Shown piece by piece: positions 49,604-59,653 of a stretch of 64,000 nucleotides of DNA. A model generated the notes under the pieces. That model did not search any database, was not told the origin of the DNA, and saw only the letters and a list, made by a program, of their open reading frames with translations. The translations under genes and the position numbers were made by a program. Position 1 is the stretch's first letter. Every line of letters starts with the position of its first letter. Origin of the DNA: DATLGB01 sp963726825 (GTDB taxonomy: Bacteria; Actinomycetota; Thermoleophilia; Solirubrobacterales; Solirubrobacteraceae); the NCBI GenBank assembly GCA_963726825.1, contig CAVSDT010000001.1, forward strand, positions 434,001-498,000, read 5' to 3'.

Positions 49604-50268
49604 GCGGCGAACAGCGTCAGGTCGGGCTCGCGCTCGCCGCGCAGGACGGCGAGGTCGACCTCGACCCAGGCGATCCCGCGCGACTCCGCGAGCACCCGCG
49701 CCTGCGGCTTGACCACCTGAGCGGCCAGCACGCCGCGGCACTCGGCCCGCGCCGGGTCCAGGCGGATGCGCTCGAGGTAGCGGGAGAGCTGCTCGACGGC
49801 ATCGATGGTGCCGATGCGCTTGATCTCGACCGCGACCCAGCCGTCCTCGTCGTCGCGGCACATCAGGTCGACGGGGCCGATGTCGGTCGGCCATTCGCGG
49901 CGCACGAGCCTGAAGCCCTCCCCGCACCAGCCGGGCGCGTCGGCGAGCAGCTCCTGGAGGTGGAACTCGACGCCGTCCTTCTCGAGGCCGCTCGTGACCT
50001 CGCAGTCGACGGTCATGTCGGAGATGACCTCGGAGAGCTGGATCTGCAGCTTGTCCTCGCCCTTGACCTTGCGCACGACGATCACGTCGCCGTCCTCCTC
50101 GATGGCGGTCGGCGCCGTCATCCAGTTGAGCGGCTTGTAGCCGCCGCTGTCGGTGTGCACGAGCACCGACCCGTCGGCCTTGAACATCAGCAGCCGCACG
50201 GCCTCCGGCAGGTAGGCGTCCAAGCGGCCGGAGTAGGTGACGGAGCAGCGGGCGACGACGAGGCGCAT
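49600..50268 (-). CDS. nucS: NucS/EndoMS mismatch-specific endonuclease
   Basis: A 222-residue endonuclease that cuts both strands at G:T, G:G and T:T mismatches in archaea and many actinobacteria that lack MutS/MutL. The N-terminus MRLVVARCSVTYSGRLDAYL and the DSGGYKPLNWMTAP segment are characteristic. The C-terminal PD-(D/E)XK site is visible: PVDLMCRDDEDGWVAVEIKR with Asp, Glu and Lys in place. No obvious C-terminal beta-clamp peptide (QxxLF) is seen, although the tail ends DLTLFAA. ATG 50268. Its presence supports the actinobacterial assignment. Confidence 0.95.
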   Translation of the reverse strand: MRLVVARCSVTYSGRLDAYLPEAVRLLMFKADGSVLVHTDSGGYKPLNWMTAPTAIEEDGDVIVVRKVKGEDKLQIQLSEVISDMTVDCEVTSGLEKDGVEFHLQELLADAPGWCGEGFRLVRREWPTDIGPVDLMCRDDEDGWVAVEIKRIGTIDAVEQLSRYLERIRLDPARAECRGVLAAQVVKPQARVLAESRGIAWVEVDLAVLRGEREPDLTLFAA

Positions 50269-50329
50269 GAGGGACCGGACCCTAGGCAGCGAGCCCGACG
50301 GAAGTCGAGCGCGACATCATCGCCACGGT

Positions 50330-50343
50330 GTGCGATCGCGCAC
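50330..50343. promoter_or_regulatory. Short palindrome in the nucS upstream gap
   Basis: GTGCG-ATCG-CGCAC is a perfect inverted repeat in the 95-bp gap between divergent nucS and a small membrane-protein gene. It is a possible operator for either gene, but nothing else supports this. Confidence 0.3.
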
Positions 50344-50363
50344 GACCGGGCAGATGAACGTCC

Positions 50364-50588
50364 ATGTCCTCTGCACCGAACGCGTCTCCCAACCGCGAGC
50401 CCGGCGTTCCGCTGATCGTCTGGCGGGCCATCGCCGTCGTGTGGCTCGTGGTGCTCGTGTTCGCGCTCCTGAAGGGCTCGATCCTGATCGCCCTGATCGC
50501 GCTGCTGATGACGTTCGTGTTCGGGATGCAGGCGTTCGGCAAGGGCCCGTTCAAGACCCAGGGCCGACGGCACGCGAAGGACGACTAG
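50364..50588 (+). CDS. Small two-helix membrane protein
   Basis: A 74-residue protein with an N-terminal polar stretch (MSSAPNASPNREPGVP) and two adjacent hydrophobic segments (VWRAIAVVWLVVLVFALL and ILIALIALLMTFVFGMQAF), ending in a basic tail (KTQGRRHAKDD). I recognise no family. The ATG at 50364 is the first in frame after the divergent nucS promoter region. The 3' end overlaps the convergent J-domain gene by four bases. Confidence 0.6.
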   Translation: MSSAPNASPNREPGVPLIVWRAIAVVWLVVLVFALLKGSILIALIALLMTFVFGMQAFGKGPFKTQGRRHAKDD

Positions 50589-51838
50589 GCGGCGGAGGAG
50601 CGCAGCTCGCGCGGCGCGAGATCGCGGACGCGCTCGGCGAGCGCCGCGACCTCGGGGTCCGCGCCGAGGGCCAGCGCCCGGTCGCAGGCGGCGAGGCACT
50701 CCGTCATGCGGTCGGTGCGCGCAAGGGCGTGGGCGTAGCGCGACCAGGCGGCCTGGGAGTCCGGGCCGAGCTCGGTGGCCTGCTCGCAGGCATCGACCTC
50801 GAGGCCGAGGTCGTCGGCGAGGTGCGCGGCCAGCGCGAGGTCCAGGAGCCCGTCCAGCGACGGCCGCAGGGTGCGCGCGCGACGCAGCGCCTGCAGCGCG
50901 CCGCGGCGGTCGAAGCGCCGGAGGCGCAGCCGCCCCAGGCGCTCCCACGCGGTGGCGTCGGCAGGGGTCAGCGACGCCTCCGTCTCGGCGGCCTCGGTCG
51001 CCTGCGAGAGCGAGCCCATGTCCTCGTAGATGCGGGCGGCGGTCCGGTAGGGCGCGGGGCGGTCGCGCTCGTTGCGCATCCAGTCGCGGACGGCGCGGGC
51101 GGCGGCGGAGTAGTCCCCCGACTGCCAGTAGGCGGTGGTGAGCAGGCGCAGGATCGTGACGTTGTTGGGGTCGGCGTCGCGGGCGAAGACGAGGCGGCGG
51201 GCGGCGAGCGGGAAGTCGCTCTCGGCCAGCGCGTGCTGGGCGGCCTGCATGAAGCGCTGGACGCGGTCGGCCGACGGATCGGGCTTGGAGAAGTCCACGA
51301 AGTGCAGCGACCCCGCCGGCACCGTGCGGATGCCGAGGTTGAAGGACACGCGCGCCCACTGCTGGGTGGAGTCGCCGTCGCCGGTGAAGTAGATGCCGTT
51401 GACCGAGCCGACGCCCCACTCGGGGTAGGTCACGCAGCGCGCGTAGCGGTGCACGACCGAGTGGTCGGGCATGCGCGTGCCGAACGGGTCGTGCTTGTGC
51501 TCGTCGGCCGCGGCGGCGCGCTGGCGCTCCTGCTCCTCGTAGTTGCGCCGGCCGGCCTCCTCGCGCGCGGCGCGGGCCGCGGCGGCGGACGCCTTCACGG
51601 CGCCGGAGCCGACCGTCCCGTTGCGCGACCCCTCCGCGAGGCGGTCGAGCATGTCGGCCGCCTCGTTGATGGCCTTCAGGTGGCGCTCGTGCTCGAACTG
51701 CTTGCCCGGCGGGGCGATGTCGGGGTGCCACACCTTCGCCAGCCGGCGGCGGGAGAGCTGCACCTCGCGCTTGCCGAACGGCGGCTCGAGCTCGAGCAGC
51801 AGCAGGGCCTGCTCGATGTCGAAGACGGGGGGAGCCAT
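50585..51838 (-). CDS. J-domain-like protein with TPR region
   Basis: A 417-residue protein. The first 70 residues look like a J domain: FDIEQALLLLELEPPFGKRE, then RRRLAKVWHPDIAPPGKQ with the HPD tripeptide, then HLKAINEAADMLDRL. A charged Ala-rich segment (100-135) leads to a middle beta-rich part (RYARCVTYPEWGVGSV) and from about 190 to 410 to Ala/Leu-rich helical repeats of TPR type (LAARRLVFARDADPNNV, AWERLGRLRLRRFDRRGAL). It may recruit DnaK to a client bound by the TPRs. ATG 51838. It converges on a small membrane-protein gene. Confidence 0.8.
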   Translation of the reverse strand: MAPPVFDIEQALLLLELEPPFGKREVQLSRRRLAKVWHPDIAPPGKQFEHERHLKAINEAADMLDRLAEGSRNGTVGSGAVKASAAAARAAREEAGRRNYEEQERQRAAAADEHKHDPFGTRMPDHSVVHRYARCVTYPEWGVGSVNGIYFTGDGDSTQQWARVSFNLGIRTVPAGSLHFVDFSKPDPSADRVQRFMQAAQHALAESDFPLAARRLVFARDADPNNVTILRLLTTAYWQSGDYSAAARAVRDWMRNERDRPAPYRTAARIYEDMGSLSQATEAAETEASLTPADATAWERLGRLRLRRFDRRGALQALRRARTLRPSLDGLLDLALAAHLADDLGLEVDACEQATELGPDSQAAWSRYAHALARTDRMTECLAACDRALALGADPEVAALAERVRDLAPRELRSSAA

Positions 51839-51857
51839 GCCCCGTCCACGGTACCGG

Positions 51858-52622
51858 TCAGTCGATCAGCCGACGCCCGAGGTAGACGACGGCCAGACGC
51901 CACATGATCGCGGCGAAGATCACGAGCGCGCCGACGTGCCAGAGGTCGATGGCCTCGAAGCCGAAGGCCGTGTGCTGCACGAGCTGCACGCAGTGGTAGA
52001 GCGGGTTGAAGTTCGACGCGACGATCGCCCACTGCGGCAGCTGGTCGATCGGGAAGAACGTGCCCGCGAGGAGGAACAGCGGGGTGATGACCGCGCTCTG
52101 GATGTAGCTCGTGTTGTCGATCGACTGCACGAGACCGGCGATGAAGATCCCCGCCAGGCCGAAGCCGAACCCGGTCAGGTAGGCGATGAACGGGACGAGG
52201 AGCATCCCCCACGTCGGGTCCAGGCCGAACAGCATCGCGACGAGCAGCGGCGCGCAGCCGAACACCGCGGAGCGCAGCGCGATGAACAGCCCCTCGGCCG
52301 TGACGACCTCGAGCACCGTCACCGGCGCGGCCATGATCGCGTTGTAGGTCCCCTGGTACTTCCACTTCACGAGCGTCGAGAAGATGCCCGCGAAGACGGA
52401 GGAGAACAGCACCGCGGTGGCGACGGTGCCGAGGCCGACGAACTCGATGTAGTCCACCCCGCCGACGGTCGAGACGAGCGAGCCGAAGCCGAACCCGAAC
52501 GCCAGCAGGTAGATCAGCGGCTGCACGACGGCGCTGAACGTCGCCGAGCGCCAGAAGGAGCGGAAGTTGATCGCCTCGCGGACGAGCACGCCCAGCACGG
52601 CGTCGCGCTGCATGCCGAACAT
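51858..52622 (-). CDS. ABC-2 type transporter permease (NodJ/DrrB-like)
   Basis: A 254-residue integral membrane protein with six predicted helices. The family patterns SATFSAVVQPLIYLLAFGFG, VLFSSVFAGIFSTLVKWKYQ and PLFLLAGTFFPIDQLPQW are typical of ABC-2 exporters for polysaccharides, drugs or lipids. It pairs with the ATPase gene upstream: the ATG at 52622 shares one base with the ATPase stop (TGATG). The exported substrate is not indicated by sequence. Confidence 0.93.
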   Translation of the reverse strand: MFGMQRDAVLGVLVREAINFRSFWRSATFSAVVQPLIYLLAFGFGFGSLVSTVGGVDYIEFVGLGTVATAVLFSSVFAGIFSTLVKWKYQGTYNAIMAAPVTVLEVVTAEGLFIALRSAVFGCAPLLVAMLFGLDPTWGMLLVPFIAYLTGFGFGLAGIFIAGLVQSIDNTSYIQSAVITPLFLLAGTFFPIDQLPQWAIVASNFNPLYHCVQLVQHTAFGFEAIDLWHVGALVIFAAIMWRLAVVYLGRRLID

Positions 52623-53521
52623 CACTCGACCTCCTCGCCGGTGAGCAGGACGAAGACGTCCTCGAGGGTGGCCACGCGCTCCTGCCCGTCCGGGATCGCG
52701 CCGTTGGTCGCCCGCTCCGTGCCGAGGATCGCGACCGACGTGCCCGTGCGACGGGTCGCGAAGCCGGCCGCGTGGACGTCGCGGGTGACCTGCTCGAGGT
52801 GCTCGCGCGGGCCGTAGACCTCCGTGACCTGGGCGCCGACGTGCTTGGCGATCAGCTCGTTCGGCCTCCCCGCGTCGACCGCGCGGCCCTCGGCGACGAC
52901 CGTGACGGTGTCCGCGAGGCGCTGGGCCTCCTCGATGTAGTGCGTCGACATCAGGATCGAGACGCCCTCCGAGCGCAGCTGGTCGATCAGCGACCACAGC
53001 TCCTGGCGGATCTGCGGATCGAGCCCGACGGTGGGCTCGTCGAGCAGGACGAGCTGCGGGCGGTGCACGAGCGCCCGGGCGACCAGCAGGCGCCGGCGCA
53101 TCCCGCCGGAGAGCTTCGTGACCTTCTCGTGGCGGCGGTCCGACAGGGTCGCGATCCGCAGGGCGCGGTCGATCGCGGCCCGGCGCTCGCGGCGGTCGAC
53201 GCCGTAGAGGTAGGAGAAGACGACGAGGTTCTCCTCCACCGTCAGCTCGATGTCGAGGTTGTCGAGCTGCGGCGTGACGCCCATCAGCTTGCGCGCGGCC
53301 TTGGACGCCTTCGGCATCGGGTGCCCGAGGATCGTCACCTCGCCGGCGTCCGCGACCGACTGGCCGGTGAGCATCCGCATCGTCGTCGACTTGCCGGCGC
53401 CGTTGGGCCCCAACAGCCCGACGCAGGTCCCGGCGGGGACCTCGAGGTCGAGGCCGTCGACGGCCTTGATGGCGCCGTAGTGCTTGACGACGCCCCGGAC
53501 GCTGATGGCGGTCTCGGACAC
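52622..53521 (-). CDS. ABC transporter ATP-binding protein (DrrA-like)
   Basis: A 299-residue ATPase with Walker A GPNGAGKST, Q-loop GVTPQLDNLD, ABC signature LSGGMRRRL, Walker B LVLLDEPTVGLD and switch His in STHYIEEAQRLAD. A C-terminal extension of about 80 residues (VYGPREHLEQVTRDVHAAG) is usual for drug/polysaccharide exporter ATPases such as DrrA/NodI. GTG 53521 begins VSETAISVRGV. It is cotranscribed with the permease gene; the DHFR-like gene lies two bases upstream. Confidence 0.95.
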   Translation of the reverse strand: MSETAISVRGVVKHYGAIKAVDGLDLEVPAGTCVGLLGPNGAGKSTTMRMLTGQSVADAGEVTILGHPMPKASKAARKLMGVTPQLDNLDIELTVEENLVVFSYLYGVDRRERRAAIDRALRIATLSDRRHEKVTKLSGGMRRRLLVARALVHRPQLVLLDEPTVGLDPQIRQELWSLIDQLRSEGVSILMSTHYIEEAQRLADTVTVVAEGRAVDAGRPNELIAKHVGAQVTEVYGPREHLEQVTRDVHAAGFATRRTGTSVAILGTERATNGAIPDGQERVATLEDVFVLLTGEEVE

Positions 53522-53523
53522 GA

Positions 53524-54111
53524 TCAGGCAGTGTCGCAGCCGCTGTTGTCGACCGTGAAGCGCAGGAACACCATCCCGTTGGCGAAGCGGCGCTCCTCCG
53601 TGAGGGTCAGCGGGCGCCGGACGCCGTCGGGGAACAGCGGCTTGCCGCCGCCGACGAGCACCGGCGCGAGGTAGAGCTGCAGCTCATCCACGAGGCCCGC
53701 ACGCAGCGCGACCCCGGCCAGCTCGGCGCCGGAGACGGCCAGGTCGTGGGGCGACTGCGCCTTCAGCGCCCGGATCGCGGCGGGCTCGAACTCGCGGTGG
53801 AGCTCGGTGCGCTGCGTGGTGATCGCGTCCGGGGTCAGGGTGCGGGAGAACACGAGCTTGCGGGCCTGCTGCCACATCGTCGCGAAGTCGGCGCTGCGCT
53901 CGGACTGCGCGGCCGCGGACGGGTCGGTCTCCCACACGTCCATGACCGCGTAGATGCGGCGCCCGTAGAGGTAGGTGCCGATGGTCGCCTCCGCCGCGTT
54001 GAGGTGCGCGAGCACCGCCTCGTCGGGGACGGCCCACTCCCAGCGGTCGTCGGGGTCGGCGACGTAGCCGTCGAGGGACGCGAGGTAGCTGTAGACGAGC
54101 TTGCCGGCCAT
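53524..54111 (-). CDS. Dihydrofolate reductase-fold (RibD C-terminal-like) reductase
   Basis: A 195-residue protein of the RibD_C/DHFR-like fold: KLVYSYLASLDGYVADPDD, TIGTYLYGRRIYAVMDVWE, DLAVSGAELAGVALRAGLVDEL and LYLAPVLVGGGKPLFP. This family is abundant in actinobacteria, mostly with unknown substrates, and uses NADPH; there is no deaminase domain as in RibD. It lies two bases upstream of the ABC ATPase gene, so the three genes may form one unit with an unknown link. ATG 54111. Confidence 0.9.
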   Translation of the reverse strand: MAGKLVYSYLASLDGYVADPDDRWEWAVPDEAVLAHLNAAEATIGTYLYGRRIYAVMDVWETDPSAAAQSERSADFATMWQQARKLVFSRTLTPDAITTQRTELHREFEPAAIRALKAQSPHDLAVSGAELAGVALRAGLVDELQLYLAPVLVGGGKPLFPDGVRRPLTLTEERRFANGMVFLRFTVDNSGCDTA

Positions 54112-54141
54112 GTCAGCGCAGACCGGTCGACGGCCGGGAAC

Positions 54142-54408
54142 TCATCGCAGGCGGCGGCGCCCGCGCAGCGTGGCCAGCTCGTGCGCGTGGCGATGGACCA
54201 CGTCGCGGCCGGCGGCGCCCGGCGGGACGAGGGCAGCGCGCGGGCACAGCCGCCAGGTCGCGTGGTCGGTGGTGACCACGACCCCGTCGAGCTCCGCCAC
54301 GGCGTCGTCGGGGAGGGCCGCGGGGATCGTGTGCGCCTCCCGGCCGCGGGCGCGCAGCTCCGCGGCGAGGTCGCGCGGGAGCCCCGCGTCGAGGATCAGG
54401 CCGGCCAC
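54142..54408 (-). CDS. Putative PIN-like toxin (DUF5615-type)
   Basis: An 88-residue protein that fits a compact PIN/Mut7-C-like ribonuclease fold: first strand LILDAGLPRDLAAELRARG with an Asp where active-site acids lie, then the hallmark VVVTTDHATWRLC second acidic strand. It is shorter than the usual 110-120 residues of DUF5615 toxins. The start is GTG 54408, inside the stop region of the upstream gene (13-bp overlap), which is the usual coupling of toxin and antitoxin. Activity is not demonstrated; missing third acid in LILDAG (Ala for Glu) may weaken it. Confidence 0.55.
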   Translation of the reverse strand: MAGLILDAGLPRDLAAELRARGREAHTIPAALPDDAVAELDGVVVTTDHATWRLCPRAALVPPGAAGRDVVHRHAHELATLRGRRRLR

Positions 54409-55023
54409 GACGCCTCCCACCAGGCCAGCGCCGCGGCCCTGACCGCCGGATGGAGGCCGAGGTCCTGGTCCGGGTCGGCGGCGAGGTCGGCGACGGCGAG
54501 CCGTGTCCCGCGCACGCACGGGCGCCCGCCCACGCGCGCGGGGTCGACCTCCACGGCGTCCGACGACGTCCAGCCGCCCCGGGCCAGGCGGATCTGCGCG
54601 TCGATCGTCGTCCACACCGCCACGGGCGCGACCTCCGCTCCGCCGGCCCGCGGGCCGGGGCGGGCGTCCCCGGGGCCGGCGAGGACCCGCTGGGCGCTGA
54701 ACGCGTCCTCGAGGCCGTCGCGGCGCTCGATCGCGATCCGCCCGTCGACGACGTGCACGCCGCCCCCGCACAACGGCCACGGGCCGGCGATCACGTCGAC
54801 CGCACGACGGATGGTCGGCAGGGTCACGCCGGCACGGAGGAGCAGGTGGACCGCGAGCGCCTCGGCGACGTCCCCCCAGGCGTAGACGTGCGGGTCGCCG
54901 CCCGAGACGGAGGCCCGGATGTGCCCCCACCGGGCCCACTGACCGATCCGGTCGCCGGGCACGCCGGCGAGGCGCGCGACGTCGGCGGCCAGGTACTGCC
55001 CTCCCTCTAGGATCGAACGACTC

Positions 55024-55025
<2 letters not shown>
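54396..55025 (-). CDS. Putative antitoxin: MerR-like head and DUF433 tail
   Basis: A protein of about 209 residues. The N-terminal half contains a helix-turn-helix-like LAADVARLAGVPGDRIGQW followed by GHIRASVSGGDPHVYAWGD, resembling MerR/DUF433-associated DNA-binding heads. The C-terminal part carries the DUF433-type VEVDPARVGGRPCVRGTR and a Trp-rich end. DUF433 genes commonly precede DUF5615 PIN toxins. I place the start at ATG 55025; its CATG is shared with the divergent ettA start (55024), so transcripts must begin within each other's coding region or further inside. An alternative upstream start exists. Confidence 0.6.
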
Positions 55026-56679
<1,654 letters not shown>

Positions 56680-56753
56680 GGCGGCCGGGGTCCGCGCCCC
56701 GCGTCGCAGCCGGCCGGACGTAACGACGGCGGGCGCCACGCCGTTGACCCGGC

Positions 56754-58772
56754 ATGGCCCCCTGCCGCCGTCTGCTCCCGCTGCTCGTCTGCCTTGCGGT
56801 CAGCGCGGGCGCCCCCGGCACCGCCTCCGCGGCCGGCTGGCTCCCACCGGCGATCGAGCTCTCCGGTCCGCCGTTCTTGAGCGCCGCCACCGCCACCAAC
56901 GCGTCCGGGCGCAGCGTCGTGGCGGTCGCGGCGCGGGAGACGGTCGAGGGCGTCGACACCGTCGTCCTCCGTGCGGGGTTCCGGGCGCCCGGGGCGCCCC
57001 TGACGCCCGGCCCGATCGTCTCGGACAACGGCGGCGCGCCGCCGCGCTACGTCCGCGGCCCGGAGGTCGCCATCGCCGACGACGGCTCCGCCATCGTCCT
57101 GTGGCGCTTCGAGTACCAGCCGGACCTCAACCAGCTGCGGGCGCGCACGATCGCGCCGGACGGGACGCTCGGTGAGATCCAGGACCTGACGCCGGCCACC
57201 GGGGAGAACGTCAGCACCACCGATCTCGACCTCGCCGTCAACCGTGCCGGGAAGGTCGCGGTCGTCTTCGCCGACCAGGCGGGGCAGAGCGTGTGGGCCG
57301 CGTCGGGGTCCACGACGGCCGGCTTCGGCGCGACCCAGCTGATGGTGTCGGGCAACGCCAACGCCAGGGTGGGCACGGCGGCCGTCGACGCCGCCGGTGA
57401 CGCGATCGTGTCGTGGCAGGAGAACACGACGACGACCCCGCCGATCCGCACCGCCGTGCGGGCGTCCACCAAGCTCGCCGCCGAGACGGCCTTTCCCCCG
57501 CCGCAGCTGCAGATCGGCGACGCCGGCGAGCAGGCGCGCTTCCCCGCCGTGGCCATGGCGCCGGACGGCCGCACGATGGTCGTCTGGTCCTCGTCGGCCG
57601 CCGGCCGGGCGCTGAGCTACCAGGAGCGCCTGACGGTGGACGGCGCCTGGTCGGCGCCGGCCGCGGCGATGCAGCCCGGCCAGGCGCTGGCCGTGGACCG
57701 CGCCGCGCTCGAGCTGCTGCCCGACGGCACGGCCGTCGTCGCCTACCGCGACCAGGCGGGACGCGTGAACACGGCGGCACGCACGGGCTCGACCTTCGGC
57801 GGCTACCAGCAGCCGTCACCCGACCCCGGTGCGCCGCGGCTCGCCGCGGGCCCGGACGGCACCGTCGTGCTGCTCATCGAGCAGGGGTCACCGACGCAGG
57901 TGCTCGCCGCCGTCCGGCCCCCCGGGGCGGCGGCGTTCACCCCGGCCGTCCGCCCCGGGGGCGTGCCGGAGGGGACGTCGCTCAGCGAGCGGGGCGCCAC
58001 GGCCGGCGTCGACGACGAAGGCAACGTCTACGGCCTCCTCGCCCGCTATCGCTGCCCGGTGGTCGCGAGCCCGTGCCCCGACCTCACGGACGAGATCGTC
58101 GGCTTCGGCTGGGACGCGGCGGCGCCGGTGGCGACGCAGGTGAGCACCCCGGACGCGCTCGGCGTCGGCGTGCCCGGGAGCTTCGCGGTCGTCGCCGCCG
58201 ACCGGCGCTCGGCGGTCACGACGGCGTGGACCTTCGACGACGGGGCGAGCACGGCCGGGTCCGCCGTCAGCCATGCCTTCGCGACCGCGGGGGACCACAC
58301 GGCGACGGTGACCCTGACCGACGCCGCCGGCAACGCGACGACCGTCACCCGCGCCGTGGCCGTGAACGCGCCGACGGCCGCCGCCCCACCGGCCGAGGCC
58401 CCGGGCGGGTCGGTCCCCGGCGGGCCGTCTCCGGCGGCGCCCGCGCCGACGACGCGGACGGCCAAGCGCCGTGCGGGCACCGTCACGGGGCGCTTCCGCA
58501 CGCGCGGGCGCCGCACCACGGTGCGGTCGCTGCGGGTGAGGGCGGTCCCCGCGGGGGCGCGGGTGCGGCTCACGTGCACCGGCTCCGGCTGCCCGTTCAA
58601 GGCGCGGACGATCACCGCCGCGCGCGCCGGGAAGGTCACCCTCGGCGGCCGCTTCGCCGGCGTGGTGCTGCGGCCGGGAGCGACGCTCCGCGTGCGCGTC
58701 TCCGCCCGCGGGCGCCGGACCGTCACGGCGACCTGGACGATGCGGCGCGGGAAGGCTCCGAGGCGTCGCTGA
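56754..58772 (+). CDS. Secreted PKD-domain protein with Thermoleophilia-type C-terminal domain
   Basis: A 672-residue exported protein. Residues 1-26 are a signal peptide (RLLPLLVCLAVSAGA). Residues 30-460 form repeated strands with Asp-Gly tags (VAIADDGSAIVLW, VAMAPDGRTMVVWSS, LAAGPDGTVVLLIE), likely a propeller. About residues 475-540 are a PKD domain with TAWTFDDGASTAG and HAFATAGDHTATVTLTDAAG. After a Pro/Ala linker, the last 90 residues are a basic beta domain with CTGSGCPFKAR and LRPGATLRVRVS, similar to tails of many exported proteins of this lineage. ATG 56754. Function unknown; cell-surface or matrix role is likely. Confidence 0.83.
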   Translation: MAPCRRLLPLLVCLAVSAGAPGTASAAGWLPPAIELSGPPFLSAATATNASGRSVVAVAARETVEGVDTVVLRAGFRAPGAPLTPGPIVSDNGGAPPRYVRGPEVAIADDGSAIVLWRFEYQPDLNQLRARTIAPDGTLGEIQDLTPATGENVSTTDLDLAVNRAGKVAVVFADQAGQSVWAASGSTTAGFGATQLMVSGNANARVGTAAVDAAGDAIVSWQENTTTTPPIRTAVRASTKLAAETAFPPPQLQIGDAGEQARFPAVAMAPDGRTMVVWSSSAAGRALSYQERLTVDGAWSAPAAAMQPGQALAVDRAALELLPDGTAVVAYRDQAGRVNTAARTGSTFGGYQQPSPDPGAPRLAAGPDGTVVLLIEQGSPTQVLAAVRPPGAAAFTPAVRPGGVPEGTSLSERGATAGVDDEGNVYGLLARYRCPVVASPCPDLTDEIVGFGWDAAAPVATQVSTPDALGVGVPGSFAVVAADRRSAVTTAWTFDDGASTAGSAVSHAFATAGDHTATVTLTDAAGNATTVTRAVAVNAPTAAAPPAEAPGGSVPGGPSPAAPAPTTRTAKRRAGTVTGRFRTRGRRTTVRSLRVRAVPAGARVRLTCTGSGCPFKARTITAARAGKVTLGGRFAGVVLRPGATLRVRVSARGRRTVTATWTMRRGKAPRRR

Positions 58773-58790
58773 GGCGGTCGCCCCACCGGC

Positions 58791-59576
58791 TCATGGGCCG
58801 TCGCCGGCGCGCCAGTCGGCGATCAGCGCCGCATGGTCGCTCAGTCCGCCCCGGCGCCAGTCGTGCGCGTACGCGCACGCCACCGGCGTCAGCCCGCGCA
58901 GGAGGACGTGGTCCAGCCGCCAGCCGCCGCGGTCGTCCTTGAAGGTCCAGCTGGCCTCGCGGTGGCCGTAGCCGTGGAGGCTGCGGTAGGCGTCGACCCA
59001 GCCCTGATCGCGCAGGTCGCGGACGAGGGCGCGCTCCGCGCGGTCCCAGCGCTCCCCGCGCTCGGGTCGCAGCGTCCCGCTGCTGCGGCGGGCGAAGGTC
59101 ATCACCTCGCCGTCGTCGTGCTCGCGCCGGGGCGTGTTGAGGTCCCCGGCGAGGATGCGTGGGCCGTCCTCCCCCGCCGCGGCCAGGTGCGCGGCGACGG
59201 CCTCGTGCGTGCGCACCTTCGCCCAGTCCGGCGCCGGGGCGATGGGCGAATGGACGTTGAGCACCGTGACGCCGCCCGTGCGGCACTCGAGGACGCGTTC
59301 GCCCCACGGCACGTCCGCGACGGCCGGGGCCGGATCGAGCGGCTCGCGCGCGGCCGTGAGGACGGCGAGCGGCCGCTGGCGCACGCCGGCGTCGGCGAGC
59401 GCGTCGAGGGCGTGCGGGAGCCCGGCGTCGGCGAGCGCCGCCCGCCACATCGGCGCGGTCCTCGCCGTCACCTCCTGCAGGCACACGACGTCGGCCGCCG
59501 CCGCGGCCACGACGGCGGCCTGCTCCGGCTGGCGCCGCACCCGCCCCGCGACGTTCCACGAGAGCAGGCGGGGCAC
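58791..59576 (-). CDS. Endonuclease/exonuclease/phosphatase-fold protein
   Basis: A 261-residue EEP-superfamily hydrolase. The canonical pieces are LLSWNVAGR (Asn), VVCLQEVT (metal Glu), LNVHSPIA, ILAGDLNTPRREHDDGE (Asp/Asn pair), RLDHVLLRGL and the terminal LSDHAALIADW (Asp/His). Families with this fold include exodeoxyribonuclease III, sphingomyelinases and phosphoinositide phosphatases; the short length and lack of extra loops fit an exonuclease III-like nuclease but this is uncertain. GTG 59576 is used; it diverges from the mau-like fusion gene by 77 bp. Confidence 0.88.
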   Translation of the reverse strand: MPRLLSWNVAGRVRRQPEQAAVVAAAAADVVCLQEVTARTAPMWRAALADAGLPHALDALADAGVRQRPLAVLTAAREPLDPAPAVADVPWGERVLECRTGGVTVLNVHSPIAPAPDWAKVRTHEAVAAHLAAAGEDGPRILAGDLNTPRREHDDGEVMTFARRSSGTLRPERGERWDRAERALVRDLRDQGWVDAYRSLHGYGHREASWTFKDDRGGWRLDHVLLRGLTPVACAYAHDWRRGGLSDHAALIADWRAGDGP

Positions 59577-59653
59577 CGGTGCAGTGTCGCACCGGGCCGA
59601 CGACGGACTCGGCGCCCGCAGGCCCCGGCCCCTCCGGTACGGTCCCGCGTCCG

